Positions 42,859 to 52,485 of a stretch of 64,000 nucleotides of DNA are shown here, piece after piece; the first letter of the stretch is position 1, and each line of letters begins with the position of its first letter. Made by a program: the position numbers and the translations under genes. The stretch is from an uncultured Mediterraneibacter sp. (GTDB lineage: Bacteria > Bacillota > Clostridia > Lachnospirales > Lachnospiraceae), in assembly GCF_934330165.1 (NCBI RefSeq), contig NZ_CAKRGI010000003.1, positions 61,139-125,138 of the forward strand, given 5' to 3'. The notes beneath the pieces are model-generated. The model was not told the origin of the DNA, made no database searches, and worked only from the letters and a program-made list of their open reading frames with translations.

Positions 42859-42910
42859 TTTACATAAGAAAGAATAAATGGTATAGTTTAGTTAGGTTAT
42901 TCTAACTAAA
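42859..42910 (+). promoter_or_regulatory. Promoter with overlapping operator dyad of the ABC exporter
   Basis: TTTACA (42859-42864) and TATAGT (42882-42887) are 17 bases apart. A perfect 9-bp inverted repeat, TTTAGTTAG (42887-42895) and CTAACTAAA (42902-42910), begins at the -10 and covers the start site, the usual place for a repressor. No repressor gene is next to it. Confidence 0.65.
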
Positions 42911-42927
42911 GTTTGAAGGAGGTTACT

Positions 42928-43626
42928 ATGTTTCTTAATCTAAATCATATTAAAAAATCGTTCGGACAGGGAGACAGCCGGGTAGAAGTCCTGAAAGGAA
43001 TTGATCTTTCCATTGGAAAAGGTGAGTTCTGCGTCCTTTTAGGTCCTTCCGGTTCCGGAAAGTCTACCCTGCTTAATATTATCGGTGGAATCGATCGTGC
43101 TGACAGCGGACAAATTACGATCGATGGAGAACTCATGGAAGAAATGACTCCGAAACGGCTCGGACTCTACCGACGCAGACATCTGGGCTACGTTTTCCAG
43201 ATGTATAATCTGATCCCGAACCTGACTGTCCGCGAAAATATTGAAGTCGGTGCTTATTTAAGCGACCACGCCCTGGATGTGGATGAGCTTCTTGATACAC
43301 TTGGTCTTGCAGATCATCAGCGTAAGCTCCCCAATCAGCTTTCCGGTGGTCAGCAGCAGCGTACTGCCATTGGACGTGCGATCGTAAAGAACCCTGATAT
43401 CCTCCTCTGCGATGAGCCAACCGGTGCTTTGGACTACAATACCTCCAAAGAGATCCTGAAGCTGATTGAGACCGTTAATCAGAAATATGGAAATACCGTT
43501 GTCATGGTTACTCATAATGATGCCATCAAAGACATGGCAGACCGGGTTGTTCGTATCCGTGATGGTATGATCCGCAAAAATTATCTGAATGAACATAAGG
43601 TTTCTGCCGAAGCATTAGACTGGTAA
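42928..43626 (+). CDS. MacB/LolD-type ABC transporter ATPase
   Basis: The start at 42928 (MFLNLNHIKKSFGQGDSRVE) follows AAGGAGGTTACT. The 232-residue ATPase has Walker A GPSGSGKSTLLNIIGG (about 37-52), signature QLSGGQQQRTAIGRAI, Walker B ILLCDEPTGALD, and H-loop MVTHND. It belongs to the group that pairs with FtsX-type permeases to drive mechanotransmission or export. The permease gene follows after 13 bases. Confidence 0.92.
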   Translation: MFLNLNHIKKSFGQGDSRVEVLKGIDLSIGKGEFCVLLGPSGSGKSTLLNIIGGIDRADSGQITIDGELMEEMTPKRLGLYRRRHLGYVFQMYNLIPNLTVRENIEVGAYLSDHALDVDELLDTLGLADHQRKLPNQLSGGQQQRTAIGRAIVKNPDILLCDEPTGALDYNTSKEILKLIETVNQKYGNTVVMVTHNDAIKDMADRVVRIRDGMIRKNYLNEHKVSAEALDW

Positions 43627-43639
43627 GGAGGCTGAAGCA

Positions 43640-45982
43640 ATGAAAAATCCATTAACAAAGCGTCTTCCAAGAGAACTGAAAAGTGAATTTGGAAAGTATC
43701 TTGTAATTTTTCTGCTCCTGATCATTTCTATTGGATTTGTTTCCGGTTTTCTTATGGCAGATGGAAGTATGATCAGGACTTATAATGAAGGGTTTCAAAA
43801 GTATAATATTGAAAACGGACATTTTCAGATTGCCAAAAAGGCAACAACTTCACAGATTCAGGCAATCGAAGAAAATGACATTACCCTGTATGAAAATTTT
43901 TATTCCGAAGAATCCATAACCAACGGAAGTACACTCCGCATTTTTTCCAATCGTACCGATGTCAATCTGGTATGCCTGATGAAGGGAGATTTTCCTTCCA
44001 GTGAAAATGAGATTGCGATCGACCGTATGTATGCAGATAACAACCATCTGTCAATCGGTGACACTTTAAAGAGCGATTCCCATGAATGGACGATCACCGG
44101 ACTGGTTGCTCTTCCCGATTACAGCTGCCTTTTCCAGAATAATAATGATTCGATGTTCGACTCGGTAAAATTCGGAGTGGCAGTCGTGACACCTGATACT
44201 TTTTCTGGATTTGAAAGTTCTTCCATCAAATATGTCTACTCCTGGAAATACGCAAAAGAACCTGCCAATGATAAGGAAGAAAAGAAGGTTTCCGATGACC
44301 TGATGAAGGCTGTTAATAAGGAAGTGCCTCTGCAGGACTATGTTCCCCGTTATCTGAACCAGGCGATCAATTTCACCGGTGATGACATGGGCAGCGACCG
44401 TGCTATGATCATTGTCTTTCTTTATATTGTTATCGTAATCATGGCATTCGTCTTTGGAATTACGATCAGCAATACCATTGCAAAAGAATCCAATGTCATT
44501 GGAACACTGCTTGCATCCGGTTATACCCGTAGCGAACTGATCCGCCATTATATGGCCATGCCGGTTATCGTCACCCTGATCGGTGCCGTGATCGGAAATA
44601 TTTTTGGTTATACTGTCTTAAAAGGAGTATGTGCCGATATGTATTACGGAAGCTACAGTCTTCCGACTTATACTACAATCTGGAATGCGGAAGCTTTCCT
44701 TCTGACAACCGTGATCCCGATCATTTTGATGATCCTTGTAAACTTTACAATACTCTACAGAAAGCTTTCTCTTTCTCCGCTTAAGTTTTTACGAAGAGAC
44801 TTGAAGAAAAGACGTCAGAAGCATGCTCTTTATTTAACACCGAAACTGGCATTTTTCAGCCGCTTCCGCCTGCGTGTTATTTTTCAGAATATCAGCAACT
44901 ATGTACTGTTATTTGTCGGAATCCTTTTTGCAAATCTCCTTTTAATGTTCGGACTGCTTTTCCCTGCAGTACTCGATCATTATCAGGAAGTCCTCTCCGA
45001 TAACCTGTTGTGCAATTATCAGTATATTCTGCAGATTCCACTGGAAGCAATGAATGAAGAGAATAAACTTTCAAGTCTTCTTTCCATGATGTATTTTCAA
45101 AATGCTGTGGAAACCGAGAATGAAGATGCTGAGAAATTTAGTGCCTACTCATTAAATACTTATGATACCGGCTACAAAGAAGAAGAAATCCTGCTCTATG
45201 GCCTGACAGATGACAGCCGCTATATTTCCATTGATTTTGCAGATGCAGCAGATTCTGATGATCTTTACAATGGCGTCTGCATTTCCTCTGCTTATGCGGA
45301 TAAATACAGCCTGAAAAAGGGAGATACGATTAAATTAAAGGAAATTTATGAAGATGATACTTATCAGTTTACAGTGGATGGCATTTATAACTACGAAGGT
45401 GGACTCACCATTTTCATGCCACAGAAGCAGTTGAACGATATCTTTGATCTTGGAAGTGATTATTTCAACGGTTATCTCTCTCAAACAGAAATAACTGATA
45501 TCGACCAGAAATATATTTCTTCCGTCATTGACCTGGACAGCCTTTCCAAAATTTCCAGACAGCTCACTGTATCAATGGGAAGTATGATGTCTCTTGTGGA
45601 TGGTTTTGCGATTCTGATGTTTGTTATCCTGATCTATCTGCTTTCCAAGATCATTATCGACAAGAATGCTCAGGCAATTTCAATGACTAAGATCCTTGGA
45701 TACACCAACCGAGAGATCAGCCGGCTTTATATTCTCTCTACATCCATTGTTGTCGTACTGTTCCTTTTGATCAGCTTTCCAATTGAAAGCGTCATCATGA
45801 CGGGGCTGTTCCGTGCAATCATGATCACCAGCATCACCGGATGGATTCCGCTGTATATGAATCCGGTTATTTATGTGAAAATGTTTGTTCTTGGATTTGG
45901 CACTTACCTGATCGTAGCTTTACTGGAATACTGGAAAATAAAAAAAGTGCCTATGGACGAGGCACTCAAAAATATCGAATGA
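43640..45982 (+). CDS. FtsX-family ABC transporter permease
   Basis: The 780-residue permease starts after GGAGGCTGAAGCA. It has an N-terminal helix (about 22-42), a large extracellular domain (about 43-250), then FtsX helices (about 258-280, 305-330, 350-372), a second extracellular domain (about 460-650) between a helix near 425-445 and the C-terminal FtsX set (IIIDKNAQAISMTKILGYTNREISRLY). This two-block FtsX layout is common in Clostridia exporters of peptides or antibiotics. The substrate is unknown. The adjoining two-component system and the operator dyad imply induced expression. Confidence 0.85.
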   Translation: MKNPLTKRLPRELKSEFGKYLVIFLLLIISIGFVSGFLMADGSMIRTYNEGFQKYNIENGHFQIAKKATTSQIQAIEENDITLYENFYSEESITNGSTLRIFSNRTDVNLVCLMKGDFPSSENEIAIDRMYADNNHLSIGDTLKSDSHEWTITGLVALPDYSCLFQNNNDSMFDSVKFGVAVVTPDTFSGFESSSIKYVYSWKYAKEPANDKEEKKVSDDLMKAVNKEVPLQDYVPRYLNQAINFTGDDMGSDRAMIIVFLYIVIVIMAFVFGITISNTIAKESNVIGTLLASGYTRSELIRHYMAMPVIVTLIGAVIGNIFGYTVLKGVCADMYYGSYSLPTYTTIWNAEAFLLTTVIPIILMILVNFTILYRKLSLSPLKFLRRDLKKRRQKHALYLTPKLAFFSRFRLRVIFQNISNYVLLFVGILFANLLLMFGLLFPAVLDHYQEVLSDNLLCNYQYILQIPLEAMNEENKLSSLLSMMYFQNAVETENEDAEKFSAYSLNTYDTGYKEEEILLYGLTDDSRYISIDFADAADSDDLYNGVCISSAYADKYSLKKGDTIKLKEIYEDDTYQFTVDGIYNYEGGLTIFMPQKQLNDIFDLGSDYFNGYLSQTEITDIDQKYISSVIDLDSLSKISRQLTVSMGSMMSLVDGFAILMFVILIYLLSKIIIDKNAQAISMTKILGYTNREISRLYILSTSIVVVLFLLISFPIESVIMTGLFRAIMITSITGWIPLYMNPVIYVKMFVLGFGTYLIVALLEYWKIKKVPMDEALKNIE

Positions 45983-45997
45983 TCATTCAAACCAGGT

Positions 45998-46026
45998 TTG
46001 ACATTCCTTCCAATCCTTTCTATAAT
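45998..46026 (+). promoter_or_regulatory. Consensus sigma-A promoter of the YoaK-like gene
   Basis: TTGACA (45998-46003) and TATAAT (46021-46026) are 17 bases apart, a perfect consensus and the best promoter in the window. A leader of about 65 bases follows, with a small CGTG/CACG hairpin. Confidence 0.8.
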
Positions 46027-46099
46027 GAATTGGACAAACTGTGAGAAACGTGCTTTACAAATTTCCCACGTAAATCTAATTAAATGAGGTGACTTCTTT

Positions 46100-46780
46100 A
46101 TGAAACATTCCTTGCAGATTTCCGAGTCCATCGGCCTTGGAACGATTCTCGCCTTCTCAGGTGGCTTTATGGACGCTTATTCCTATATTGAACGTGGAAA
46201 AGTCTTTGCCAACGCTCAGACAGGAAATATGCTTCTTTTTGGTGTAAATCTTTCTGAGGGGAACTATCAGGCCATGCTTAATTATCTCTTCCCGGTAATC
46301 GCTTTTGCACTGGGAATTACACTTGCAGATACCGTCCGCACAAAAGAACCAAATCTGCTTCACTGGAGACAAATTTCCGTCCTCGCAGAAGCCCTGATTC
46401 TGATCGGTGTCAGCTTCTTTCCTACAACGCTTAACCTGCCTGCCAACTCTCTTACTTCATTTGCCTGTGGCATTCAGGTTGAAAGCTTCCGTAAGATCCA
46501 TGGTCGTGGAATTGCTACAACAATGTGCATCGGTAATTTAAGAAGCGGAACAGAAAACCTTCATCATTATTTCCACACAAAGGAACGAAAATTTCTTGAT
46601 TCCGGTCTGCTTTATTACGGAATTATTGCCTGCTTTATTATCGGTGCCGTTATCGGAAATGCAGTCGTACAGATTCTTCATGAAAAGGCAATTTTAGGCT
46701 GCTCTTTCCTGTTATTCATCGCATTCCTTATTATGTTTATTGACAGGGAAAAAGGTCTCCGTGAAGAAGCGGTTTCCTGA
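46100..46780 (+). CDS. YoaK family (DUF1275) membrane protein
   Basis: The 226-residue protein has six hydrophobic segments and the DUF1275 hallmarks: LAFSGGFMDAYSYIERGKVFANAQTGNMLLFG (about 18-49) and a middle FACGIQVESFRK...TTMCIGNLRSGTENL stretch. The family is widespread and of unknown function. The ribosome site is AAATGAGGTGACTTCTTT. It is probably co-transcribed with the lipoprotein gene downstream, as no promoter is evident between them. Confidence 0.88.
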   Translation: MKHSLQISESIGLGTILAFSGGFMDAYSYIERGKVFANAQTGNMLLFGVNLSEGNYQAMLNYLFPVIAFALGITLADTVRTKEPNLLHWRQISVLAEALILIGVSFFPTTLNLPANSLTSFACGIQVESFRKIHGRGIATTMCIGNLRSGTENLHHYFHTKERKFLDSGLLYYGIIACFIIGAVIGNAVVQILHEKAILGCSFLLFIAFLIMFIDREKGLREEAVS

Positions 46781-46864
46781 CGTCTCCAGTTTTCTATCTC
46801 ATAACACCTTTCCTGTTTCTCCTGCATATCTTAAATGAGAATCTTATCTTATCTGGGAGGTCTT

Positions 46865-47938
46865 ATGAAAAAGAAACTGATTTCTGTACTTCTCGCTTCT
46901 GTCATGACTGTCGGGCTGTTGTCTGCCTGCGGTTCTGATCCTACGGAGGAGAAAGACACAAATTCGAAAACTAACACAACCGAAACTGCTCCTGACACAA
47001 CCAAATCAGATACCAGTTCTGCTCCTGTCTCCGTGACATTGAACGAAGTAGCACACTCCATCTTCTACGCTCCGATGTATGCAGCAATTGAAAACGGCTA
47101 TTTTGAAGAAGAAGGAATTGAATTAACCCTCGTTACTGGTTTTGGGGCCGACAAGACAATGACCGCCGTCATCTCCGGTGAAGCTGATATTGGCTTTATG
47201 GGATCAGAATCTTCTATCTACACCTACACTGAAGGGGCAAATGACTATGTAGTCAACTTTGCACAACTGACACAGCGTGCTGGAAATTTCCTTGTTGCAA
47301 GAGAAGAAATGCAAGATTTCAAGTGGACGGATCTGAAAGGAAAAGATGTGCTTGGCGGTCGGAAGGGTGGTATGCCTGAGATGGTATTTGAATATATCTT
47401 AAAGCAAAACAGATTGGATCCGCAGACTGATCTGAACATTAACCAGGGCATTGACTTCGGTTCTACTGCTGCCGCATTTTCTGAAGGAAGCGGGGACTTT
47501 ACGATTGAATTTGAGCCTGGAGCAACCGCATTAGAATCTGAAGGGAAAGGCTATGTCGTAGCTTCTCTCGGCACGGACAGCGGCTATGTTCCTTACACCG
47601 CTTACAGTGCGAAAAAGAGCTTTATCGACAAACATCCTGAGATTATCCAGTCTTTCACGAATGCATTACAAAAAGGTATGGATTATGTCCAGTCCCACAC
47701 TCCTGAAGAAATTGCAGTGGTCATCGCTCCACAGTTTCCTGAAACAACTCTGAATACGATCACAACTATTGTTACCAGGTATTATGATCAGGATACGTGG
47801 AAAGACAATCTTGTCTTTGAAAAAGACAGTTTCGAACTTCTCCAGGATATTCTGGAAAGTGCCGGAGAACTAAACTCCCGTGCTCCGTACGAGGATCTTG
47901 TAACAACCGCTTTCGCTAAAAATGCTTTAAACCACTAG
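46865..47938 (+). CDS. NMT1/SsuA-type ABC substrate-binding lipoprotein (orphan)
   Basis: The start at 46865 (MKKKLISVLLASVMTVGLLSAC) follows GGGAGGTCTT. The lipobox LSAC places the lipidated Cys at residue 22. A Ser/Thr-rich linker follows, then the SsuA/NMT1-like fold: VAHSIFYAPMYAAIENGYFEEEGI and ISGEADIGFMGSE. The family binds sulfonates, nitrate, bicarbonate or pyrimidine precursors of thiamine. The 357-residue protein is complete. No permease or ATPase gene is next to it, so its transporter must be elsewhere or it has a binding-only role. Confidence 0.88.
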   Translation: MKKKLISVLLASVMTVGLLSACGSDPTEEKDTNSKTNTTETAPDTTKSDTSSAPVSVTLNEVAHSIFYAPMYAAIENGYFEEEGIELTLVTGFGADKTMTAVISGEADIGFMGSESSIYTYTEGANDYVVNFAQLTQRAGNFLVAREEMQDFKWTDLKGKDVLGGRKGGMPEMVFEYILKQNRLDPQTDLNINQGIDFGSTAAAFSEGSGDFTIEFEPGATALESEGKGYVVASLGTDSGYVPYTAYSAKKSFIDKHPEIIQSFTNALQKGMDYVQSHTPEEIAVVIAPQFPETTLNTITTIVTRYYDQDTWKDNLVFEKDSFELLQDILESAGELNSRAPYEDLVTTAFAKNALNH

Positions 47939-47945
47939 TTTGATA

Positions 47946-47954
47946 TGTTATAAT
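47946..47954 (+). promoter_or_regulatory. Extended -10 promoter of the small gene at 47991
   Basis: TGTTATAAT is an extended -10 element about 37 bases before the start codon at 47991. Confidence 0.5.
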
Positions 47955-47990
47955 GAAAAGGAATCGTTATGAAAGGAGATCCTGCCACTT

Positions 47991-48299
47991 ATGATCGACA
48001 AAAAACTGATTCCCTACAGCGGATTAAAAAAAGAACCCTTTTCAGGGTCTCATCATGGAATGCGGTATTTCTTTCAGGGAGATGACGGAAAAAGCAGTAC
48101 TACTTTCACCGTATATATTTATCCTGAACCATGGTGCTTTGAAGAGACTCCTGAGGAAGAAAAGGAGAAAAAATCTTTCCCTCTTTCCGATGAGGGCATG
48201 GACGATGCCATTGCATGGCTTTGGGATCAATTTGAGACTGAAAAATCCAAATGGCTTGACGCAGCTAAAAATACCATGCATATTGTAAATCATGCCTGA
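47991..48299 (+). CDS. Conserved-looking hypothetical protein, 102 aa
   Basis: The gene has an extended -10 promoter, a GAAAGGAGATCCTGCCACT ribosome region and a strong terminator, so it is surely expressed as a single unit. The acidic product begins MIDKKLIPYSGLKKEPFSGS and contains GMRYFFQGDDGKSSTTFTVYIYPEPW and DEGMDDAIAWLWDQFETEKSKW. No signal or membrane helix is present. I do not recognise a family. Confidence 0.8.
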   Translation: MIDKKLIPYSGLKKEPFSGSHHGMRYFFQGDDGKSSTTFTVYIYPEPWCFEETPEEEKEKKSFPLSDEGMDDAIAWLWDQFETEKSKWLDAAKNTMHIVNHA

Positions 48300-48306
48300 A
48301 AGCAAA

Positions 48307-48364
48307 AGCAGCTACAGTTCTTCCTGACCGAATGGTCTGGAAGAACTGTAACTGCTCTTTTTTT
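48307..48364 (+). terminator. Terminator after the 102-aa protein gene
   Basis: AGCAGCTACAGTTCTTCC (48307-48324) pairs with GGAAGAACTGTAACTGCT (48339-48356) with one mismatch; a T run follows to 48364. It also separates this gene from the convergent pflA. Confidence 0.9.
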
Positions 48365-48401
48365 CGATGTATTTTATATTTTTAGTTTAACAGTTCCATA
48401 T

Positions 48402-49151
48402 TTATTTTTTCAGATATTTCGCTGTCTCTAAAATACGATTTGCATTTTCCACACGTTCTTTTGTAGGTGGATCAATCCCTGCAAGCGGATAATCGTATCC
48501 CAGTTCTTTCCACTTGTATTCTCCAAGCGTATGGTAAGGAAGGACTTCCACTTTCTCGACATTATCCAGCGTTTCAATAAAATCATGAAGTCTCTCAAGA
48601 TATTCATCATAATCGCTTCTTTCCGGAACAAGCACATGACGAATCCAGATTGGCTTTTTGATATCAGACAGATAACGTGCAAATTCCAAAATATTCTTAT
48701 TGGAATGACCTGTCAGGATCTTATGCTGCTCGTCATCTATATGCTTGATATCCAACATAAGCATATCTGTATATTTCATCAGTTCTTCCAGTTTACTGAA
48801 AAAAGGCTCTTCTCTTGTAAATACAGCTCCGCAGGTATCAATATTCGTATGAACCCCTTCTGCTTTTGCCTTTTTGAACAGATCGATCATAAAATCCATC
48901 TGCATCAGCGGTTCTCCTCCACTTACTGTGATCCCGCCTTCTTTTTTCCAGTAAGACCGATAACGAAGTGCTGTCCTGAGCAGTTCATCTGTCGTCCTCT
49001 CTTCTCCGTCCTGCATCTTCCATGTATCCGGATTATGGCAGAACTGGCAACGCATTGGACATCCATTTACAAAAATAATGAAACGTACTCCCGGTCCGTC
49101 AACTGACCCAAAGCTCTCTGTTGAATGGATATAACCTTTCACTTCTGACAT
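48402..49151 (-). CDS. pflA: Pyruvate formate-lyase activating enzyme
   Basis: The 249-residue radical SAM enzyme has the CxxxCxxC cluster motif in NGCPMRCQFCHNPDTW (about 29-44), the GGE motif in VSGGEPLMQ, and a C-terminal LPYHTLGEYKW segment typical of PflA. It uses SAM and a 4Fe-4S cluster to form the glycyl radical on PflB. It lies 195 bases downstream of pflB on the same strand with a terminator hairpin between, which should make PflA less abundant than PflB. Confidence 0.95.
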   Translation of the reverse strand: MSEVKGYIHSTESFGSVDGPGVRFIIFVNGCPMRCQFCHNPDTWKMQDGEERTTDELLRTALRYRSYWKKEGGITVSGGEPLMQMDFMIDLFKKAKAEGVHTNIDTCGAVFTREEPFFSKLEELMKYTDMLMLDIKHIDDEQHKILTGHSNKNILEFARYLSDIKKPIWIRHVLVPERSDYDEYLERLHDFIETLDNVEKVEVLPYHTLGEYKWKELGYDYPLAGIDPPTKERVENANRILETAKYLKK

Positions 49152-49220
49152 AAATTCACCTCCCGTAGCTTTTCAATAAGGTTTCTCACATATCATTTTC
49201 TGTATTCCGACTTGTTAAAA

Positions 49221-49250
49221 AGGACGCAGCTTATAAAATGGCTGCGTCCT
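49221..49250 (-). terminator. Terminator between pflB and pflA
   Basis: AGGACGCAGC (49221-49230) pairs with GCTGCGTCCT (49241-49250). On the minus strand TTTTT follows. It lies downstream of pflB and probably lets only part of the transcripts enter pflA. Confidence 0.8.
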
Positions 49251-49346
49251 GATCTAAGTCTGATTCTTCTCAGATGATACAGATTAGTTTTTTCAATATC
49301 TGATCATACTATTCTTAACATCCTCGAATATCACTTGTATCGCTGA

Positions 49347-51599
49347 TTACATAGTCTCGTGGCATGTTCTTGCGATAACGTCGAGCTGCTGCTCACGAGT
49401 CAGGTCGATGAATTTAACAGCGTATCCTGACACACGGATCGTGAAGTTAGCATACTCAGGTTTCTCCGGATGCTCCATAGCATCTTTCAGTTTATCAACA
49501 CCGAATACGTTTACGTTCAGGTGATGTGCTCCCTGATCGAAGTATCCATCCAGTACATGAGCAAGGTTTTCTTTCCTCTCGTCATCTGTATGTCCAAGAG
49601 CATTCGGGCTGATTGTCTGTGTATTAGAGATTCCGTCAAGTGCAAGCTCGTAAGGAAGCTTAGCAACAGAGTTAAGAGAAGCAAGAAGTCCGCTCTTCTC
49701 TGCACCGTAAGACGGGTTAGCTCCTGGTGACAGTGGCTCTCCACCCTTTCTTCCATCCGGAAGAGATCCTGTAGCCTTACCATATACAACGTTAGATGTA
49801 ATTGTAAGAATAGATGTTGTCGGTACAGAATGTCTGTAAGTATGGCACTTGTTCAGTTTGTGCATGAATTTCTTCAGCAGCCAGATTGCGATCTCATCTG
49901 CACGATCATCATCATTACCGTATCTTGGGAAGTCTCCCTCGATCTCGAAGTCTGTTGTGATACCTTCTTCGTCACGGATTGCTTTAACCTTTGCATACTT
50001 GATAGCACTTAAGGAGTCTACTACGTGAGAGAATCCTGCGATACCTGTTGCAAATGAACGCTTAACATCTGTGTCGATCAGGGACATCTGTGCAGCTTCA
50101 TAGTAGTATTTATCATGCATGTAGTGGATCATGTTCAGTGTATCAACATACAGCTTGGACAGCCACTCCATCATCTCATCATATTTTTCCATAACTTCAT
50201 CGAAGTCGAGGTACTCAGATGTGATCGGCTGATAAGCCGGTCCTACCTGAACTTTCGTCTTCTCATCAACACCACCGTTGATAGCGTAAAGAAGACACTT
50301 AGCAAGGTTTGCACGAGCTCCGAAGAACTGCATCTCTTTACCTGTCTCTGTAGCAGATACGCAGCAGCAGATGCTGTAGTCATCACCCCATACCGGACGC
50401 ATAACATCATCGTTCTCATACTGGATAGAACTTGTTGTTACAGAAATCAGGGAAGCGAACTTTTTGAAGTTCTCCGGCAGTCTTGAAGAATAAAGAACTG
50501 TCAGGTTCGGCTCTGGTGAAGGTCCCATGTTATTCAGTGTATGAAGGAAACGATAGTCATTCTTTGTTACCATAGAACGTCCATCCTGTCCCAGACCTGC
50601 TACTTCAAGTGTTGCCCATGTCGGGTCTCCTGAGAATAACTGGTTGTATGATGGGATTCTTGCGAACTTAACCATACGGAATTTCATTACCATGTGGTCA
50701 ATGATCTCCTGAGCCTCTTTCTCTGTAAGTGTTCCAGCCTTCAGATCTCTCTCGATATAGATATCAAGGAATGTAGAGATACGTCCTACAGACATAGCTG
50801 CTCCATTCTGAGTCTTGATCGCTGCAAGATATCCGAAGTACAGCCACTGAGCTGCTTCATGAGCATTCTTAGCCGGCTCAGAAATATCAAATCCGTAAGA
50901 TGCTGCCATCTCTTTCATTTCTTTCAGAGCTTTGATCTGATCAGCAAGCTCTTCACGAAGACGGAAATCCTCACCCTTCATGCCATGTCTTGCATAACGC
51001 TCAAAGTCATACTGCTTTCTCTCGATCAGGAAGTCGATACCATACAGTGCGACACGACGGTAGTCACCTACGATACGTCCACGTCCGTATGTATCCGGAA
51101 GTCCTGTAATGATCTTGTTGTGACGGGCTTTCTTCATCTCTGGTGTGTAGATATCGAATACTCCCTGGTTATGAGTCTTATGATATTTTGTAAAGATCTC
51201 ATGCAGCTTCTCGCTTGGCTCGTATCCGTATGTTGTACAAGCCTGCTCAGCCATCTTAATTCCACCATAAGGCATGAATGCTCTCTTCAGCGGTTTGTCT
51301 GTCTGAAGACCAACAACCTGCTCCAGATCTTTCATGCTCTCATCTATATATCCAGGACCATAAGCTGTAAGACCGGAAACAACCTCTGTCTCCATATCAA
51401 GAACTCCGCCTTTAGCTCTTTCTTCTTTCTGAAGTTCCTGTAATCTGCCCCATAACTTGTCTGTTGCTTCTGTAGGTCCTTCAAGGAATGACTCATCACC
51501 TTCATATGGTGTATAGTTCTCCTGGATGAAGTCACGTACATCTACAGAACTTTTCCAGTTTCTTCCTTCGAAGCCAGCCCACTGTTCAAAATTAGCCAT
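49347..51599 (-). CDS. pflB: Formate C-acetyltransferase (pyruvate formate-lyase)
   Basis: The 750-residue enzyme has the two-cysteine active site in [13 protein letters not shown] (three Cys in a row near residues 402-404 here) and the C-terminal glycyl radical loop RVSGYAVKF with Gly725. It converts pyruvate and CoA to acetyl-CoA and formate without oxygen, the main pyruvate route in such anaerobes. The CCC instead of ACC at the active site is a small variation. The gene has its own promoter (51658-51686) and a strong ribosome site (AAAGGAGGATTTTTTCG). Confidence 0.96.
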   Translation of the reverse strand: MANFEQWAGFEGRNWKSSVDVRDFIQENYTPYEGDESFLEGPTEATDKLWGRLQELQKEERAKGGVLDMETEVVSGLTAYGPGYIDESMKDLEQVVGLQTDKPLKRAFMPYGGIKMAEQACTTYGYEPSEKLHEIFTKYHKTHNQGVFDIYTPEMKKARHNKIITGLPDTYGRGRIVGDYRRVALYGIDFLIERKQYDFERYARHGMKGEDFRLREELADQIKALKEMKEMAASYGFDISEPAKNAHEAAQWLYFGYLAAIKTQNGAAMSVGRISTFLDIYIERDLKAGTLTEKEAQEIIDHMVMKFRMVKFARIPSYNQLFSGDPTWATLEVAGLGQDGRSMVTKNDYRFLHTLNNMGPSPEPNLTVLYSSRLPENFKKFASLISVTTSSIQYENDDVMRPVWGDDYSICCCVSATETGKEMQFFGARANLAKCLLYAINGGVDEKTKVQVGPAYQPITSEYLDFDEVMEKYDEMMEWLSKLYVDTLNMIHYMHDKYYYEAAQMSLIDTDVKRSFATGIAGFSHVVDSLSAIKYAKVKAIRDEEGITTDFEIEGDFPRYGNDDDRADEIAIWLLKKFMHKLNKCHTYRHSVPTTSILTITSNVVYGKATGSLPDGRKGGEPLSPGANPSYGAEKSGLLASLNSVAKLPYELALDGISNTQTISPNALGHTDDERKENLAHVLDGYFDQGAHHLNVNVFGVDKLKDAMEHPEKPEYANFTIRVSGYAVKFIDLTREQQLDVIARTCHETM

Positions 51600-51657
51600 C
51601 GAAAAAATCCTCCTTTTTTCTCTCCAAATAATAGTTTTGTATTTGTTTTACGGGCAT

Positions 51658-51686
51658 AGTATAACACCACGTTAAATAAAAGACAA
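51658..51686 (-). promoter_or_regulatory. Sigma-A promoter of pflB
   Basis: On the minus strand TTGTCT (51681-51686) and TATACT (51658-51663) are 17 bases apart, about 60 bases ahead of the pflB start codon. The rest of 51687-51840 is AT-rich and I see no other clear element in it. Confidence 0.65.
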
Positions 51687-51842
51687 GCGTTATTCTGAGA
51701 ATACTTTTCATGAAGGCTCTTGTATTTGATTTTGTACAAAAACGGGCGTTTTCTGTCAGTTTTATAGGTACTTTCCTTGAAGATTTTTTGTCTTTTTCAC
51801 TGCATTTCAGTACATTTGTAAATTGAGCAATCAGCATTGCTT

Positions 51843-51851
51843 TGTTATAAT
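51843..51851 (+). promoter_or_regulatory. Extended -10 promoter of the GNAT gene
   Basis: TGTTATAAT is an extended -10 about 33 bases upstream of the start codon at 51884. Confidence 0.5.
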
Positions 51852-51883
51852 TAGGTTCATATCAACCAAATGAGAGGACTATT

Positions 51884-52366
51884 ATGGAAATAAGAAAAAC
51901 CAAACCTGAAGAACTGAATATTCTCATCCGTATGTATGAGAATGCACGTATATTTATGGCAAGTCACGGCAACCCTCTGCAATGGGGAAATACCTATCCC
52001 ACGCCACAGATCCTGATGGACGATATTTCCTCCGGGAACAGCTATGTCTGTGTGGAGCATAATAAGATCATTGCTGCTTTCTATTATAAAGAAGGAATCG
52101 ATGATACTTATGTCCGCATTTATGAAGGGCAATGGCTCAATGAGACTCCTTACGGAGTTGTACACCGGATCACTTCCGATGGCACGATCCACGGTGCCGC
52201 ATCCTTCTGCCTCAACTGGGCTTTTAACAAATGTGGAAATCTGAAGATCGACACGCATCGTGATAATATCGTCATGCAGCATCTGCTTGACAAGAATGGA
52301 TTTAAATATTGTGGAGTTGTCTATCTTGAAGACGGAAGCGAAAGAATTGCCTACCAAAAAGTATAA
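51884..52366 (+). CDS. GNAT family N-acetyltransferase
   Basis: The 160-residue protein begins MEIRKTKPEELNILIRMYENAR, the usual GNAT opening, and has the acetyl-CoA binding region reduced to VHRITSDGTIHGAASFCLNWAF, then LKIDTHRDNIVMQHLLDKNGFKYCGVVYLEDG (about 122-153), which is the classic GNAT C-terminal DTxxxNxxMxxLxxKxGF motif. Acceptor unknown. It is monocistronic, with tandem hairpins after it. Confidence 0.88.
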   Translation: MEIRKTKPEELNILIRMYENARIFMASHGNPLQWGNTYPTPQILMDDISSGNSYVCVEHNKIIAAFYYKEGIDDTYVRIYEGQWLNETPYGVVHRITSDGTIHGAASFCLNWAFNKCGNLKIDTHRDNIVMQHLLDKNGFKYCGVVYLEDGSERIAYQKV

Positions 52367-52388
52367 TACAGGGCAAACGCAGAGCTAA

Positions 52389-52421
52389 AATGTGCCATGC
52401 CCTCAAGGCCTCTGGCACATT
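52389..52421 (+). terminator. First hairpin after the GNAT gene
   Basis: AATGTGCCA (52389-52397) pairs with TGGCACATT (52413-52421). No T run follows, so termination probably depends on the second hairpin. Confidence 0.4.
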
Positions 52422-52436
52422 CCTTATATAAAGAGA

Positions 52437-52484
52437 AATCCCACAGAATGCATCCTCTTTTGTACGCATCCTGCGGGATTTTTT
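52437..52484. terminator. Terminator between the GNAT gene and tRNA-Thr
   Basis: AATCCCACAG/AATGC (52437-52451) pairs with GCATCCTGCGGGATT (52466-52480) and a T run extends to 52484. It is also downstream of the convergent tRNA gene, so it may serve both. Confidence 0.8.
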
Positions 52485-52485
52485 A

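Noticed and set aside
50694..51443. 249-codon frame antisense to pflB
   Set aside because: Leu/Ser/Cys-rich shadow of codons in a highly conserved enzyme gene; no ribosome site.
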